Shown here: piece by piece, positions 1 to 9,479 of the stretch | How positions within the stretch are numbered: the first letter of the stretch is position 1 | How the letters are laid out: the number at the start of each line of letters is the position of its first letter | Assembly (NCBI GenBank): GCA_003385635.1 | Contig: QQUY01000002.1 | Span: 186,001 to 250,000, forward strand | Direction of reading: 5' to 3' | Length of the DNA stretch: 64,000 bases | Origin: Acidobacteriota bacterium | Lineage (GTDB): Bacteria; Acidobacteriota; Blastocatellia; Pyrinomonadales; Pyrinomonadaceae | Program-made: the position numbers and the translations under genes | Notes under the pieces: model-generated | What the model was told of the DNA's origin: nothing | Database searches by the model: none | What the model saw: only the letters and a program-made list of their open reading frames with translations

Positions 1-345
1 CGGCTTTGCATCAATGTAAGCGTTGGTCGAAGCTCTCGGAATTCCCTCCCAGTATTTCTCAATACTTGGCCTGATTCTGTCCAGGCCGAACACGTAAGGC
101 GCCACAGTTCCTGTTCGTTCAGCTGCGGGATACCAGATCTGAACGGCCAGCCGCCTGCTGTCCCCCGGTTCTGTAGTCCAGACCTCTTCCCTTGAACGGT
201 CCTCGAAGTACCTGACCGTAGTTCCAACCGCATATTCCCCGGTGGCCTCGGGCAGTCCGGAACGCTCCTGCGCTTCGGCAGTAAACGGAAGGGTAAACGC
301 GATGAGTAGAACTGCGGACTTGAAAGGGCATATTTTATTTCGCAT
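1..345 (-). CDS. PAF-acetylhydrolase-like alpha/beta hydrolase, N-terminal part (runs off the window)
   Basis: Open reading frame of 115 codons from an ATG at 343-345 to the first base of the window, with no stop, so the C-terminal part lies outside. The first 25 residues are a signal peptide (basic start, hydrophobic core, cleavage near TAEAQ). The mature start contains YAVGTTVRYFEDRSREE and LAVQIWYPA, the pattern at the N-terminus of the plasma-type platelet-activating-factor acetylhydrolase / dienelactone hydrolase-like exported esterases. The catalytic serine is not in the window, so activity cannot be judged. The gene is divergent from the metallo-beta-lactamase-fold gene; the 130 bp between them must hold both promoters. 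Family call is moderate. Confidence 0.6.
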   Translation of the reverse strand, partial: MRNKICPFKSAVLLIAFTLPFTAEAQERSGLPEATGEYAVGTTVRYFEDRSREEVWTTEPGDSRRLAVQIWYPAAERTGTVAPYVFGLDRIRPSIEKYWEGIPRASTNAYIDAKP

Positions 346-475
346 TTGTTCACCAAACCCCGCGGCAAGTATTTTCGTGACACCGAGATCCAGAGGAGGT
401 CAGGTTTGGACGGCCTGATTCCGGCAGTGTATCCTTGCTGAAATTCAAAATTTCAGATCTTTAAGGGAGGAGTCT

Positions 476-1399
476 ATGAGGAGAATTCTGGCTGCCGGTT
501 TGTTCACAGTGCTTTTGACGGCTCAATCGTTCGCTCACATTTCTTTGATCAAATCCGACAATGACGTTCGTGGGGAGCAGGACAATTTCCGGCTCGAAAA
601 GGTGAACGGAACCGTTCATGTTCTTTTCGGCAGGGGTGGCAACATAGGTGTTTCGTACGGTGTGGACGGATTGCTGACGATCGACACCCAGTTCGAGAAT
701 GTGGCCGACAATATCAAGGCACAGTTAAAGACGCTCGGGAGCGACACGCCAAAATTCGTATTCAACACGCACTGGCACGGAGATCATACAGGCGGAAACA
801 CTGTATTCGGGACCGACGCGATCATCGTCGCTCACGAAAACGTCAGGGAGAGGCTCTTGAGCACAGTGAATCCACGAAACAACCAGCCGCGTGAACCGAT
901 CTCAAAAGAGGGCGCGCCGATGATCACTTACTCAAAGGGGCTCTCGATCCACTTTAACGGTGAAGAGATCAAGGCCGTCCATTTCCCGAAGGGCCACACC
1001 GACGGAGACACGGCCGTCTTTTTCACGGGTTCCAACGTCGTGCACCTCGGTGACGATTTCTTTGTCGGGAGATTTCCTTTCGTCGATCTTGCAAGCGGAG
1101 GTTCGGTTGAAGGCCTCGTGATGAATATCGGGAAGATGATCCAGATGATACCGGCTGACGCTAAGATAATTCCCGGCCACGGTCCCGTTTCGACGCTTGA
1201 GGACCTGAAGGACTATCACGCAATGCTCGTGGAGACGACCGTCATTGTCAGGACCCACATGACGGAGGGCAAGACTCTCGACCAGATCAAAGCGGCGGGG
1301 CTGCCCGAGAAGTTCAAAGATGCCGGTTCCGGTTTCATCAACCAGGATGCGTGGATCGAGACGATCTACAGGAGCTATTCACCGAAGATGGAGGGATAG
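476..1399 (+). CDS. Exported metallo-beta-lactamase-fold hydrolase
   Basis: 307-residue exported MBL-fold protein. A signal peptide covers about residues 1-20. The zinc motif HWHGDH (residues 99-104) gives the HxHxDH signature; later metal ligands are the His in FPKGHTDGD and the His in IPGHGPV. The overall order fits the quinoprotein-relay/cyclase-like MBL group rather than a proven beta-lactamase, so the substrate is open. A strong ribosome-binding site (AGGGAGGAG, 463-472 region) precedes the ATG and fixes the start. It stands alone, with repeat-filled spacer downstream before the convergent serine hydrolase. Confidence 0.85.
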   Translation: MRRILAAGLFTVLLTAQSFAHISLIKSDNDVRGEQDNFRLEKVNGTVHVLFGRGGNIGVSYGVDGLLTIDTQFENVADNIKAQLKTLGSDTPKFVFNTHWHGDHTGGNTVFGTDAIIVAHENVRERLLSTVNPRNNQPREPISKEGAPMITYSKGLSIHFNGEEIKAVHFPKGHTDGDTAVFFTGSNVVHLGDDFFVGRFPFVDLASGGSVEGLVMNIGKMIQMIPADAKIIPGHGPVSTLEDLKDYHAMLVETTVIVRTHMTEGKTLDQIKAAGLPEKFKDAGSGFINQDAWIETIYRSYSPKMEG

Positions 1400-1418
1400 T
1401 GAATAGGAAATCGTCAAT

Positions 1419-1632
1419 GGAAAATTGGGAACTGAGAATTGAGGCAAAGTGTGAAAAGGGCAGTGTAACTTTGAATGTGAGAAGTAAGGTGGATTCTGAC
1501 GAAACCGATTCTGAATTGTTTTCCGAGAATTGCCCGCAGACAACCAGCGCTTGAAATGAAGGTACCTGCCTTGGAAACCTCAAGTGCCTGTTCTTGTTAC
1601 ATCGTTCTCAGTTCTCAACTTTCAATTCTCAA
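1419..1632. repeat. Pair of inverted period-7 tandem repeats
   Basis: Between two convergent genes. Four 7-bp units at 1419-1446 (ggaaaat, tgggaac, tgagaat, tgaggca) face four units at 1605-1632 (ttctcag, ttctcaa, ctttcaa, ttctcaa). The second cluster is close to the reverse complement of the first. No gene is visible in the gap. Confidence 0.6.
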
Positions 1633-1654
1633 TCATCCATTTATGATTCGCGAT

Positions 1655-3760
1655 TCACTGCCCGCGCTTCAAATCCGCAAGTATCTTTTTCGCGTTCTCC
1701 GCCGCGGGATACTTGTCGTCAATAGCCAGGGCTTTTTCGTAGAATTCGATCGCCTTTGCCTTGTCGCCCATACGATTGTAGAAGTCTCCGACGCTGTCAA
1801 ACAGGTTTGCCTCGTCCGGATACATCTTCACAGCGGTCAGCAACAGCCTGAGCCCTGCTTCCGGTCTTCCTACGGATGCGAGGTCATAGGCAACAGCGTT
1901 CAGCCCTCTTCTTCCAGCAGGACCGTTCGGATTTATTCCAGCCGACTTCTTTAAGAGAGACACGCCTTCTTCCTCATGCCCTGTGATCACAAGAAGAATT
2001 CCGTATAGCCCGTTGGTCTCGGCTGAAAGCGGGTAGAGATCCACGGCGGCTTTCCCGGCCTTCAATGCTCCCGGCACATCCCCTTTCTCAACACGTGAGC
2101 GGATAAGACGATCGAAGTCAGGTATCAGATCGGGATAGACGCTGGCGCCTTTAAAAGTCGATCTTAGTTTCGCGGAAATTTTGTCAAGATCCGTGTCCTC
2201 ATCGACAGAAAAACCGGTCTCCAGCTCCCTCGAAGTCCTTCTCCAGTCGAGTGCCCATTTCGAAGCCTTCTTTCTAAGATCCTCACTAAGCCTCACTCGT
2301 GCGGGCAAGCCCGCTTCAGATGCGATCACCGAGTAATCATCTAGCAACGCAGGCACACCTTTCTTGTAATAGTCGCCAAGGTCGCCGCCTTTCATACGGG
2401 CCATCGTGGAGGCCATGTGAGAAATGACCTTCACCAGCGGGCTCCCTGTTACAGGATGCCGTCCGTCACCAAGGGCGTGGCGGATGACATCCGGATCCGT
2501 GCTCTCGATCGAGTTGAGATACTCGAACGCCTTGGCCAGATCGTGTGCGTCCTCGGACATCGCCCGGCCGTGCTGGTCGAAATATCGCATTCCAAAGTCG
2601 AAGCCGCCGTCGAGGCCTTCAAGCCAGGCGTTCTCAGACGGCTCCGGAGCGTAATACTGGATCGACCAGGGCTCTCCCAGAACGATCTCAAAGACCTGCT
2701 GGACATAAGCCGAAGGGTTCGCAGGTTCGAAATTGATCGCAACAGCGGCCGAAAAATTCTTCTTCGGCACCGTCAGCAGGTAGGTCTTGGTTTCCTGCTG
2801 GGCGCCTCCGTGACCTACGACAAATCTTCCGTTCGCGGTGTTGGTACCCCAACCGTAGCCGTAGCCTATGTCGCGTCCAACTTTCGTGACCTGCGAGGTC
2901 CACATCTCAATGACGTTTTCCTGCTTCAGAATCTCCCCATTCCGGAGACCTTCTGAGAAACGAAGCATGTCGCCGACGGTTGATCTCGTTCCTCCCCCGG
3001 CAAATCTGCTGCTGATATCCACGAACTCCGAATTCTTGAGTTTTCCGTTGACCAGCTGATATCCGCGCACGCGATTCGGAATGATCTCGAGAGGATCGTC
3101 CAGACGTGTGGCTTTCATTCCAAGCGGCCCCCAGATGTTCTCTTTCATATACTCGCCGTAAGATTTACCGCTGGCACCTTCGATCACGGCACCGAGAAGG
3201 TTGAATCCGTAGCTGGAGTAGCTGTAGCGTGTGCCGGGTTCCGCAATGAGATCAAATTCCTCGAAGATCGCGATCGCTTCCCGAGTGGTCTTCGGCTCCT
3301 TGATCCTGCCCTCGACCAAGTAGTTCCTGTAATGAGAGATCCCTCCGATGTGCCCCAACAGCTGACGGACAGTTACGGGATACTTCTTCTTGGGAAAGTA
3401 CGGAACGTAAGCCTGTACCTCGGCATCAAGATCGATCTTTCCTTGTTCGACGAGCTTCAGGATTCCGACGGCGGTCATCGGCTTTGTAACCGAGGCCATA
3501 CGGTACGACGAATCGGCGGTAGCTGCCGTCTTGTTCTCAAAGTCGGCATAGCCAAATCCTTTGGTCCATACGAACCCATCCTTGCTGAAGCCGATCGAGA
3601 GTCCGACGGAACCATCCCGCTTCATCTGCGCCTCGACGAACTGCTCTATCCTTCGGATTTCGTCGGCGAAATCGGCCTTTGAGACGGACTGCGCAAGCAC
3701 GCATTGAGCAAGAAGCAAGACTAAAGGAAAGAGACCGGCGACTGGTTTTCTGAGGTTCAT
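1655..3760 (-). CDS. LACTB-like serine hydrolase with C-terminal TPR repeats
   Basis: 701-residue exported protein: signal peptide (1-24), beta-lactamase/class C penicillin-binding-protein fold (about 25-380), linker, then TPR-like helices (about 540-695). The catalytic SxxK motif is SVTK (Ser90, Lys93). The second motif reads YSSYGF instead of YxN, as in mitochondrial LACTB, and the stretch FAGGGTRSTVGDML is also LACTB-like. The third box is HGG. Such proteins are usually peptidases or esterases, not antibiotic resistance enzymes. The TPRs suggest a protein partner. One of seven serine hydrolases of this fold in the window. The start is the ATG at 3758-3760 with only a weak ribosome-binding site. 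Confidence 0.85.
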   Translation of the reverse strand: MNLRKPVAGLFPLVLLLAQCVLAQSVSKADFADEIRRIEQFVEAQMKRDGSVGLSIGFSKDGFVWTKGFGYADFENKTAATADSSYRMASVTKPMTAVGILKLVEQGKIDLDAEVQAYVPYFPKKKYPVTVRQLLGHIGGISHYRNYLVEGRIKEPKTTREAIAIFEEFDLIAEPGTRYSYSSYGFNLLGAVIEGASGKSYGEYMKENIWGPLGMKATRLDDPLEIIPNRVRGYQLVNGKLKNSEFVDISSRFAGGGTRSTVGDMLRFSEGLRNGEILKQENVIEMWTSQVTKVGRDIGYGYGWGTNTANGRFVVGHGGAQQETKTYLLTVPKKNFSAAVAINFEPANPSAYVQQVFEIVLGEPWSIQYYAPEPSENAWLEGLDGGFDFGMRYFDQHGRAMSEDAHDLAKAFEYLNSIESTDPDVIRHALGDGRHPVTGSPLVKVISHMASTMARMKGGDLGDYYKKGVPALLDDYSVIASEAGLPARVRLSEDLRKKASKWALDWRRTSRELETGFSVDEDTDLDKISAKLRSTFKGASVYPDLIPDFDRLIRSRVEKGDVPGALKAGKAAVDLYPLSAETNGLYGILLVITGHEEEGVSLLKKSAGINPNGPAGRRGLNAVAYDLASVGRPEAGLRLLLTAVKMYPDEANLFDSVGDFYNRMGDKAKAIEFYEKALAIDDKYPAAENAKKILADLKRGQ

Positions 3761-3787
3761 AGATCAATTTCCAACTTTGCCAAACAA

Positions 3788-3849
3788 GCAACGCGGAGCG
3801 TTGCGCTAAACCTCTATAGTGAAACCGTTTAGAGCAGCGCACAGCGCTG
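3788..3849. repeat. Two REP-like hairpins
   Basis: GCAACGC-gga-GCGTTGC (3788-3804) and CAGCGC-aca-GCGCTG (3835-3849), joined by a spacer containing accgtttagagcagcgc. The motif resembles the REP copies around the RAYT gene at 24.8 kb. It lies between the start of the LACTB-like gene and the end of the SnoaL-like gene. Confidence 0.55.
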
Positions 3850-3899
3850 AATCAAAACACCCTTATGGCTTACGAGGAGATTAACTCAGCCCTTAGGTC

Positions 3900-4688
3900 C
3901 TAGCTTGAGATACCATTCAGAAGATCTAAATCTACCTGCCATTTCATCGTAGCTGAACGGTCCGTTAGTATCTGCAAGAAATTGAAGCGTTTGTCGGAGC
4001 TTGTTCGAATCACGCCGTAGCAATATTGGAATGACGTTGTACCGTCACATTTCGGCGTACCATCGAATGTGCGGGCCTCTTCCTTCAACTGCTTCCTTGC
4101 CAACGCCCCAGAAAGCGGAACCATACCCTCTCTGTAGATTCGCGCATTGTGAGAAAGGGACTTTAAAGGTGCTTCTACCGCTCCCCAGAAGCAACAAATG
4201 ATCCTTGGCAAAACTGACGGTTCTTCCGGATAGCGAAGCTTAAGAGAATGCCTTTCAGGTTTCTTGTGCGTAATTCCGATATCAAGTATCACCCTGAACT
4301 CACCGTTCTTCTGTTTCTTCCAGATCGAGACGTATTGACCGAACGCGACCGGTTTGCCGTCCTTTCCTTCCGGCCGGAATTCCCACGGACCTGTCGTATA
4401 GCCGATAGAGCCGTCAGCGCTGATATCGGCCCATATGGGTTCCCAGGAGAGAAGCGCGGGTGAATCCGGGCGCTTTGACCATACCTCCTTGGCATTCACC
4501 GCTTCCGGCTCGAATACGACGCCTTCGTCAGCCATGTAATAAAGGAAAGCCTCTTTCGTGCCTTTCTCGCGAGCCATCTGTGCAAAAGCCCGCTCTGTTT
4601 CCACGAGCTTTCTAAGATCAGGATTCTGTTGGGTAAACACCGAACCCGCGACGAACGTGACAAGGAAAAGGATTGCAAAGACTTTCAT
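3900..4688 (-). CDS. Exported SnoaL/DUF4440-like protein, C-terminal half doubtful
   Basis: 262 residues. A signal peptide (1-19) is followed by an NTF2/SnoaL-type domain (about 22-150). Its typical features are ERAFAQMAREKGTKEAFL, a buried ADEGVVFEP, TTGPWEFRP and WKKQKNGEFRVILDIG. These folds are often binding or cyclase domains with no fixed chemistry. The remaining residues contain one recognisable patch (NARIYREGMVPLSG, as in a second repeat of the same domain), but stretches such as RIICCFWG and FQYCYGVI look out of register. One or two frameshifts in the second repeat would explain this. The function is unknown. Confidence 0.55.
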   Translation of the reverse strand: MKVFAILFLVTFVAGSVFTQQNPDLRKLVETERAFAQMAREKGTKEAFLYYMADEGVVFEPEAVNAKEVWSKRPDSPALLSWEPIWADISADGSIGYTTGPWEFRPEGKDGKPVAFGQYVSIWKKQKNGEFRVILDIGITHKKPERHSLKLRYPEEPSVLPRIICCFWGAVEAPLKSLSHNARIYREGMVPLSGALARKQLKEEARTFDGTPKCDGTTSFQYCYGVIRTSSDKRFNFLQILTDRSATMKWQVDLDLLNGISS

Positions 4689-5255
4689 AGATTTGTTCTA
4701 TGCCCTTTCATATGCGTCTTGACCGGTGATTGGGCGGCAAAAGGATCCACGGTAGAAAAGTTAGCCGCGAAAAATCTGGAGGATCACACAGAATACACGG
4801 GATGTACGTTTCACCAACAGGGCGTTGCGATTCGGCTTTCTGGTTCTTTGTAAATCCCTCAGTTTCCTCTGTGGTAGAAACCTTATGGTCTCCTTGAAAC
4901 CTAGCATGAGAATCAACCACCAAGGACACAGATGCTCACACAGAGTACACGAAGGGAGACTCGAGACAAAAAAAGACCGAGTAGCCGAAATGAAACATCG
5001 GGTTACTCGGTTCTCAGTACTCTTTTTTAAGTACGCTTCTTGATGGGGGCAAGTCCGCCGCTAAACGGACAATGGTCGAATCGCGATCTTCTAGCGCTTC
5101 GCACTCTGACAGGCAAGGCTGCTTGTGCCTAGGTCATCAGACCCTCACTAGATCTACGTTTCACGATTCACTACTCACTACTCACTATTCACGATTTACG
5201 ATTCACGATTTTCCCGTTCTTCTTTGATACCTGATCCTTGATACCTGATACCTGA
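4689..5255. repeat. Gene-free gap with degenerate tandem repeats
   Basis: No convincing gene in 567 bp. The left part has patches of the CACAGA/CACGAAGG-type 9-bp repeat common in this window's spacers. 5047-5072 has a partial copy of the gcaagyccgccgctaaacgg hairpin element. 5161-5209 holds seven 7-bp units of tcacgat/tcactac type, and 5224-5258 holds five units of ttgatac/ctgatac type that run up to and over the aldolase stop codon. Confidence 0.7.
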
Positions 5256-6332
5256 CTACGCGACCGTAATCTCTTTAGTCAGATAGACGTCCTGGATCGA
5301 ATTCAGCAGTTCGACGCCTTCCGCAGTCGGCCGCTGGAAGGCCTTTCGACCCGAAATAAGTCCCATTCCGCCGCCACGCTTATTTACTACCGCAGTTCGA
5401 ACAGCAGCAGCGAGATCTCCGTCTCCCTTTGATTCGCCGCCGGAGTTGATCAATCCGCAGCGACCCATATAGTTGTTGGCCACCTGGTACCTTACGAGGT
5501 CGATCGGATTACTTGAGGTCAGTTCGTCGTATACCTTCGGATTTGTCTTCCCGTAGCTGCTTTCAACATTGAGCACGTTGTAGCCGCCGTTACGTGTCGG
5601 AAGCTTCTGCTTGATTATGTCCGCCTGAATGGTAACGCCGAGGTGGTTCGCCTGGCCTGTGAGGTCCGCAGCACTGTGCATGTCGCCTTCATCGGTCTTG
5701 AAGACCGGGTTCCGGAGGTAGCACCACAGAATGGTCGCCATTCCCAGCTCGTGCGCATATGCAAACGCTTCCGAGACCTCAATGATCTGCCGGGAGGATT
5801 CTTCGGAGCCGAAATAGATCGTAGCGCCGACCGCGACGGCCCCAAGGTCCTTCGCCTGATCGATCGTTCCGAACATCACCTGGTCGAACTTGTTCGGATA
5901 AGTCAGCAGCTCGTTGTGATTTATCTTCACTATGAAAGGGATCCTGTGGGCGTACTTCCTCGCCACCGACCCGAGCACGCCGAACGTAGAGGCCACAGCA
6001 TTGCATCCGCCTTCGATCGCTAGCTCGACTATGTTCTTAGGATCGAAAAGCTTCGGATTCGGAGCAAAACTCGCCCCGCCGGAGTGCTCTATTCCCTGGT
6101 CGACGGGAAGGATCGATAGATAGCCGGTTCCCGCAAGCCGTCCGTTGTCGAGGAGGGTCTGGATCGATCTGAGCACGGCTGGCCTCCGATCGGACTCGAT
6201 CCATACGCGGTCTACAAAATCGCCGCCCGGAACGTGCAATTGGTCTCTCGGAATCGTACTGCAGGTATGACCCAATAATGTCTCGGCGTCGTCGCCTAAA
6301 AGCTCCTGTATCTTACTGTAATCAACAGCCAT
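5256..6332 (-). CDS. fbaB: Class I fructose-bisphosphate aldolase (DhnA/FbaB type)
   Basis: 358 residues, the usual length of the bacterial DhnA/FbaB-type class I aldolase, which splits fructose 1,6-bisphosphate into dihydroxyacetone phosphate and glyceraldehyde 3-phosphate through a lysine Schiff base, in the cytoplasm. Supporting motifs are [40 protein letters not shown] (with the likely Schiff-base lysine) and [11 protein letters not shown], a phosphate-binding loop. No signal peptide. AGGAG seven bases before the ATG supports the start. It is transcribed alone, opposite to the next gene. Confidence 0.92.
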   Translation of the reverse strand: MAVDYSKIQELLGDDAETLLGHTCSTIPRDQLHVPGGDFVDRVWIESDRRPAVLRSIQTLLDNGRLAGTGYLSILPVDQGIEHSGGASFAPNPKLFDPKNIVELAIEGGCNAVASTFGVLGSVARKYAHRIPFIVKINHNELLTYPNKFDQVMFGTIDQAKDLGAVAVGATIYFGSEESSRQIIEVSEAFAYAHELGMATILWCYLRNPVFKTDEGDMHSAADLTGQANHLGVTIQADIIKQKLPTRNGGYNVLNVESSYGKTNPKVYDELTSSNPIDLVRYQVANNYMGRCGLINSGGESKGDGDLAAAVRTAVVNKRGGGMGLISGRKAFQRPTAEGVELLNSIQDVYLTKEITVA

Positions 6333-6623
6333 TCTGATTCTCCTGAAATAGATAGGAATTTTGTAATTGGTAAGGGATCGGGCACGGATTATAGCACAAG
6401 GCCCTGCAACCTAGGGACAGTGCTCGTCAGGAGGGTATCCCTGAGAACACAACGCTGTGACCTCGGTCGATCTCAGAAAGATCTGATCAGACGAAAACCT
6501 TGCCCGCGATTTAGCTTTTCGGATACTATCCGTGAACAGGTTCGGGGGGTCGGGGCCGGATAAGCGTAATTCGGACAAACCCCTTCCCGATGTTGCTCCC
6601 GATAGTTCGATACAGGCAAACCC

Positions 6624-8594
6624 ATGAACACTCCCTTTCTGCCGCGACCTCTTGTTTTTCTCGCGTCCCTTCTAGTTCTGTTCCAGGTTGCCACTGCTAA
6701 AGATGAGATCGTTTGGCGAACCGTCACTCAAGCCGAACTGGAGATGGCCAAACCCGTTGTCGATCCGGATGCCGATGCGGAGGCTATTTTCTGGGATGTG
6801 ACCCTCGACGATAAAAAGAAGAAGAGGATGACGCTTTACCACTATGTGAGGGTCAAGATATTTACCGAACGCGGCAGGGAAAAGTTCAGCAAGTTCGATA
6901 TCCCGTACTCAAAGCGGATCAAGATCGAGAACGTCGCGGCGAGGGTTGTAAAGCCCGACGGCACGATCATCAATGTCCAGAGAAGCGATATTTTTGATCG
7001 GGAGATCTTGAAGGCGGGGAAGGTGAAGATCTATGCGAAGTCATTCGCAGTCCCGGGAATCGAGCCGGGCGTGATCGTCGAGTACCAATACGAAGAGTCT
7101 AGAAAGGGTGATTCAGCAAGCGGCGAACGTCTCTTGTTTCAGAGGGACATACCGCTGCAGCGTGTTTCATATTACATCCGCCCCTACAAGGGGATGGATC
7201 TCCTGGCGGTCGCGTACAACATGACCGGAGATACACACTTTGTCGATGACAGCCAAAGAGAAGGCTTCAGGGTGCTCACCCGCACCAACGTTCCTGCAAT
7301 AAAGGAAGAACCTTATATGCCGCCCGACGATGAGGTGCGGAGATGGGTTTACCTTAGATATTCAGTGTTGGGTAATTACTTCGAATGGAGCCTACTGAAT
7401 CGAAGAGCGGCCGCCTGGTTCTTCAAAGCCAGCGAGCCGAATAAGAAGCTGACAGAACTGGCTAGGTCCGTAGCTTCGGGAGCCTCGACAGATGAAGAAA
7501 AGCTTAGGAAACTGTACCGCTATGCACAAGGTTCGATCAGGAATCTAACCTATGATCCGTCAGTGACTGAGGAAGAACTCGAGAAGATCAAGCTGGAAGA
7601 CGCAGAAGACGTACTGAAGCGGTCCGCAGGGACTGCCCCTTTCATCGATGTCCTTTTTGCCGCGCTTGCGAGGGCTCTCAACTTCGAAACGAACCTTGTT
7701 TTTACGGGGGACAGAAGTGAGCAGTTCTTCAATCCGGATAAGTACAACGATGCGGCATTCGTCCACCAATGCTGTATTGCAGTGAAAGTCGGGGAACTGT
7801 GGCAGTACTTTAATCCGGGAACGCCCTTTCTGCCTTTTGGAACTCTGGTTTGGTACGAGGAACACTCGAATGCGCTTCTGACCGGAAGGTACGGATTTCT
7901 GTGGAGGACAACCCGCTTGACCCCGCCCGAAGGATCGGAAGCAAAGAGGTGGGCGAGGCTTGTCTTATCAGACGAAGGCAGACTCGAGGGAACAATAAGG
8001 TACGAATACACGGGCCACCAGGCGATCGTTCGGCGAATGAACGGCTGGGACCAGTCGGAAGCAAAGCGCGAGGCTGAGTTTGTGCAGGACCTTAAAGAGC
8101 ACCTGTCAGAGATTGAGGTAAGCGGGTTCCGGATCGAGAACTTCTCTGACCCGTCGCTGCCACTCACCTACTCATTCCGAGTAAGGATCCCTAACTACGC
8201 GCAAAGGACCGGCAAACGTATGTTTTTGCGGCCTGGATTCTTCGAATACGGTGCGAAAGCCGTCTTTCCGTCCGAGAACAGGTCGTATGATATCTACTTC
8301 CCTTATCCATGGTCGGAATCGGATGATATCGAGATCGTTTATCCTGAAGGATTCGAGCCCGAGAACATCGAGTCGCCCGGAGAGGTCACCGACCGCAGCG
8401 GAATATCCAGCCAGAAATTTAACGTGAGCATCGATGAGGCGGAAAGGAAGCTAATGTACAAGCGGACTTTTCATTTCGGAAGGAAAAACATCTTCTTCCG
8501 AACCAACGCGTATCCAGCATTGAAGAAGATGTTTGATCTGTTCAACACGAATGATCAACATTCGGTGGCGCTGAGGAGGATCGAGGTGCCTTGA
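6624..8594 (+). CDS. Exported DUF3857 / transglutaminase-like protein, catalytic residues apparently lost
   Basis: 656 residues with a signal peptide (1-25). A DUF3857-type beta domain (about 55-230, with VKIFTERGREKFSKFDIPYS and VVKPDGTIINVQ) is followed by a transglutaminase-like core (about 280-430) and a C-terminal beta domain. In active relatives a conserved Cys sits where this protein has RSAGTAPFIDVLFAALARAL, so the Cys is replaced. The His region reads HQCCIAVKVGELWQYFNPG with no clear Asp. It may bind peptide or glycan without cleaving it. The start has a weak ribosome-binding site. It is followed by a strong shared terminator. Confidence 0.7.
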   Translation: MNTPFLPRPLVFLASLLVLFQVATAKDEIVWRTVTQAELEMAKPVVDPDADAEAIFWDVTLDDKKKKRMTLYHYVRVKIFTERGREKFSKFDIPYSKRIKIENVAARVVKPDGTIINVQRSDIFDREILKAGKVKIYAKSFAVPGIEPGVIVEYQYEESRKGDSASGERLLFQRDIPLQRVSYYIRPYKGMDLLAVAYNMTGDTHFVDDSQREGFRVLTRTNVPAIKEEPYMPPDDEVRRWVYLRYSVLGNYFEWSLLNRRAAAWFFKASEPNKKLTELARSVASGASTDEEKLRKLYRYAQGSIRNLTYDPSVTEEELEKIKLEDAEDVLKRSAGTAPFIDVLFAALARALNFETNLVFTGDRSEQFFNPDKYNDAAFVHQCCIAVKVGELWQYFNPGTPFLPFGTLVWYEEHSNALLTGRYGFLWRTTRLTPPEGSEAKRWARLVLSDEGRLEGTIRYEYTGHQAIVRRMNGWDQSEAKREAEFVQDLKEHLSEIEVSGFRIENFSDPSLPLTYSFRVRIPNYAQRTGKRMFLRPGFFEYGAKAVFPSENRSYDIYFPYPWSESDDIEIVYPEGFEPENIESPGEVTDRSGISSQKFNVSIDEAERKLMYKRTFHFGRKNIFFRTNAYPALKKMFDLFNTNDQHSVALRRIEVP

Positions 8595-8626
8595 CCGCCT
8601 TGATCCTTTAACGCCGAGACAAAAAG

Positions 8627-8656
8627 AAATGCCCCGCACCGAAAAGCGGGGCATTT
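8627..8656. terminator. Bidirectional intrinsic terminator
   Basis: Perfect 11-bp stem (aaatgccccgc at 8627-8637, gcggggcattt at 8646-8656) with an 8-base loop. A-rich sequence lies on the left and T residues on the right, so it can act on both strands. It sits between the convergent DUF3857 gene and yceI-like gene. Confidence 0.85.
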
Positions 8657-8675
8657 TACTAGATCTGTAAACATT

Positions 8676-9374
8676 TTAGTTGCCTGCGTCTGCCTTTTCT
8701 TCTTTCTTCTTCACCGACTCGACCTGAATATCGATGGCGACATTGTCCGCCAGAACCGCGGTGCCGTTCGGAAGGTTGCCGCCGTAGTTCACGTTGAAAT
8801 CACGCCGATTGATCACGGTCGAGCCGACGACGCCCATCCTGACCGCTCCGCGCTGGTCCTTGATAGGCCCGTAGATGCTGACCGGAATCTCAATCTCTTT
8901 TGTCACGTCTTTGATCGTGAGGTTTCCTTTAACAAGCAAACGATCGCCCTGCTTCTCGATCGCAGTGCTCTTGAACCTCATCTCGGGATAGGTCTCCACC
9001 TCGAAAAAGTCCTTCGAGCGCAGGTGATTGTCGCGGGCGTCGACCCTCGTGTCGATGCTCGTCACCTGAGCAGTGAAAGCGACCGTGGAGTCCTCAAGGT
9101 CACCCGGCTTGAAATCAATGTCGCCGGCAAAATCGGTAAATCCTCCCGGCACATCCACCAGACCCATGTGCTTGATCTTGAAACCGAGATAGCTGTGCGC
9201 CCGGTCAAAGGCGTATTGCCCAGCTTGTTCTTCCTTTGAAAGCTTGTCCTCGACTGTGATCAGGTAGAGCCTCTCACTGACCGAGGTCCTACGCGCGTCA
9301 GCCTCAAACTGAAACGCAGAAAGACCTGCGAATCCCAGGGTCAGTAAAACTCCCGCAAACAAATACTTGCGCAT
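8676..9374 (-). CDS. YceI-family exported protein
   Basis: 232 residues. The ATG at 9372-9374 is preferred over the GTG four codons upstream, because the GTG abuts the GAGGAG ribosome-binding site while the ATG is 11 bases from it. A signal peptide is followed by a YceI lipocalin-like domain (about 50-225): YAFDRAHSYLGFKIKHMG, SIDTRVDARDNHLRSKDFFEVETYPEM, KGNLTIKDVTKEI and GSTVINRRDFNV are family hallmarks. YceI proteins bind polyisoprenoid-like ligands in the periplasm; the ligand here is unknown. Monocistronic, convergent with the preceding gene. Confidence 0.9.
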   Translation of the reverse strand: MRKYLFAGVLLTLGFAGLSAFQFEADARRTSVSERLYLITVEDKLSKEEQAGQYAFDRAHSYLGFKIKHMGLVDVPGGFTDFAGDIDFKPGDLEDSTVAFTAQVTSIDTRVDARDNHLRSKDFFEVETYPEMRFKSTAIEKQGDRLLVKGNLTIKDVTKEIEIPVSIYGPIKDQRGAVRMGVVGSTVINRRDFNVNYGGNLPNGTAVLADNVAIDIQVESVKKKEEKADAGN

Positions 9375-9479
9375 AATTAGAAACACTCCTCAAACTGCTA
9401 TTTGATCCGTGAACACCTTCATTTTAGACGCTGAGATGCTTCAACTCAAAAGATCGCGGGTTTGGCGACGGGAAGTGGG

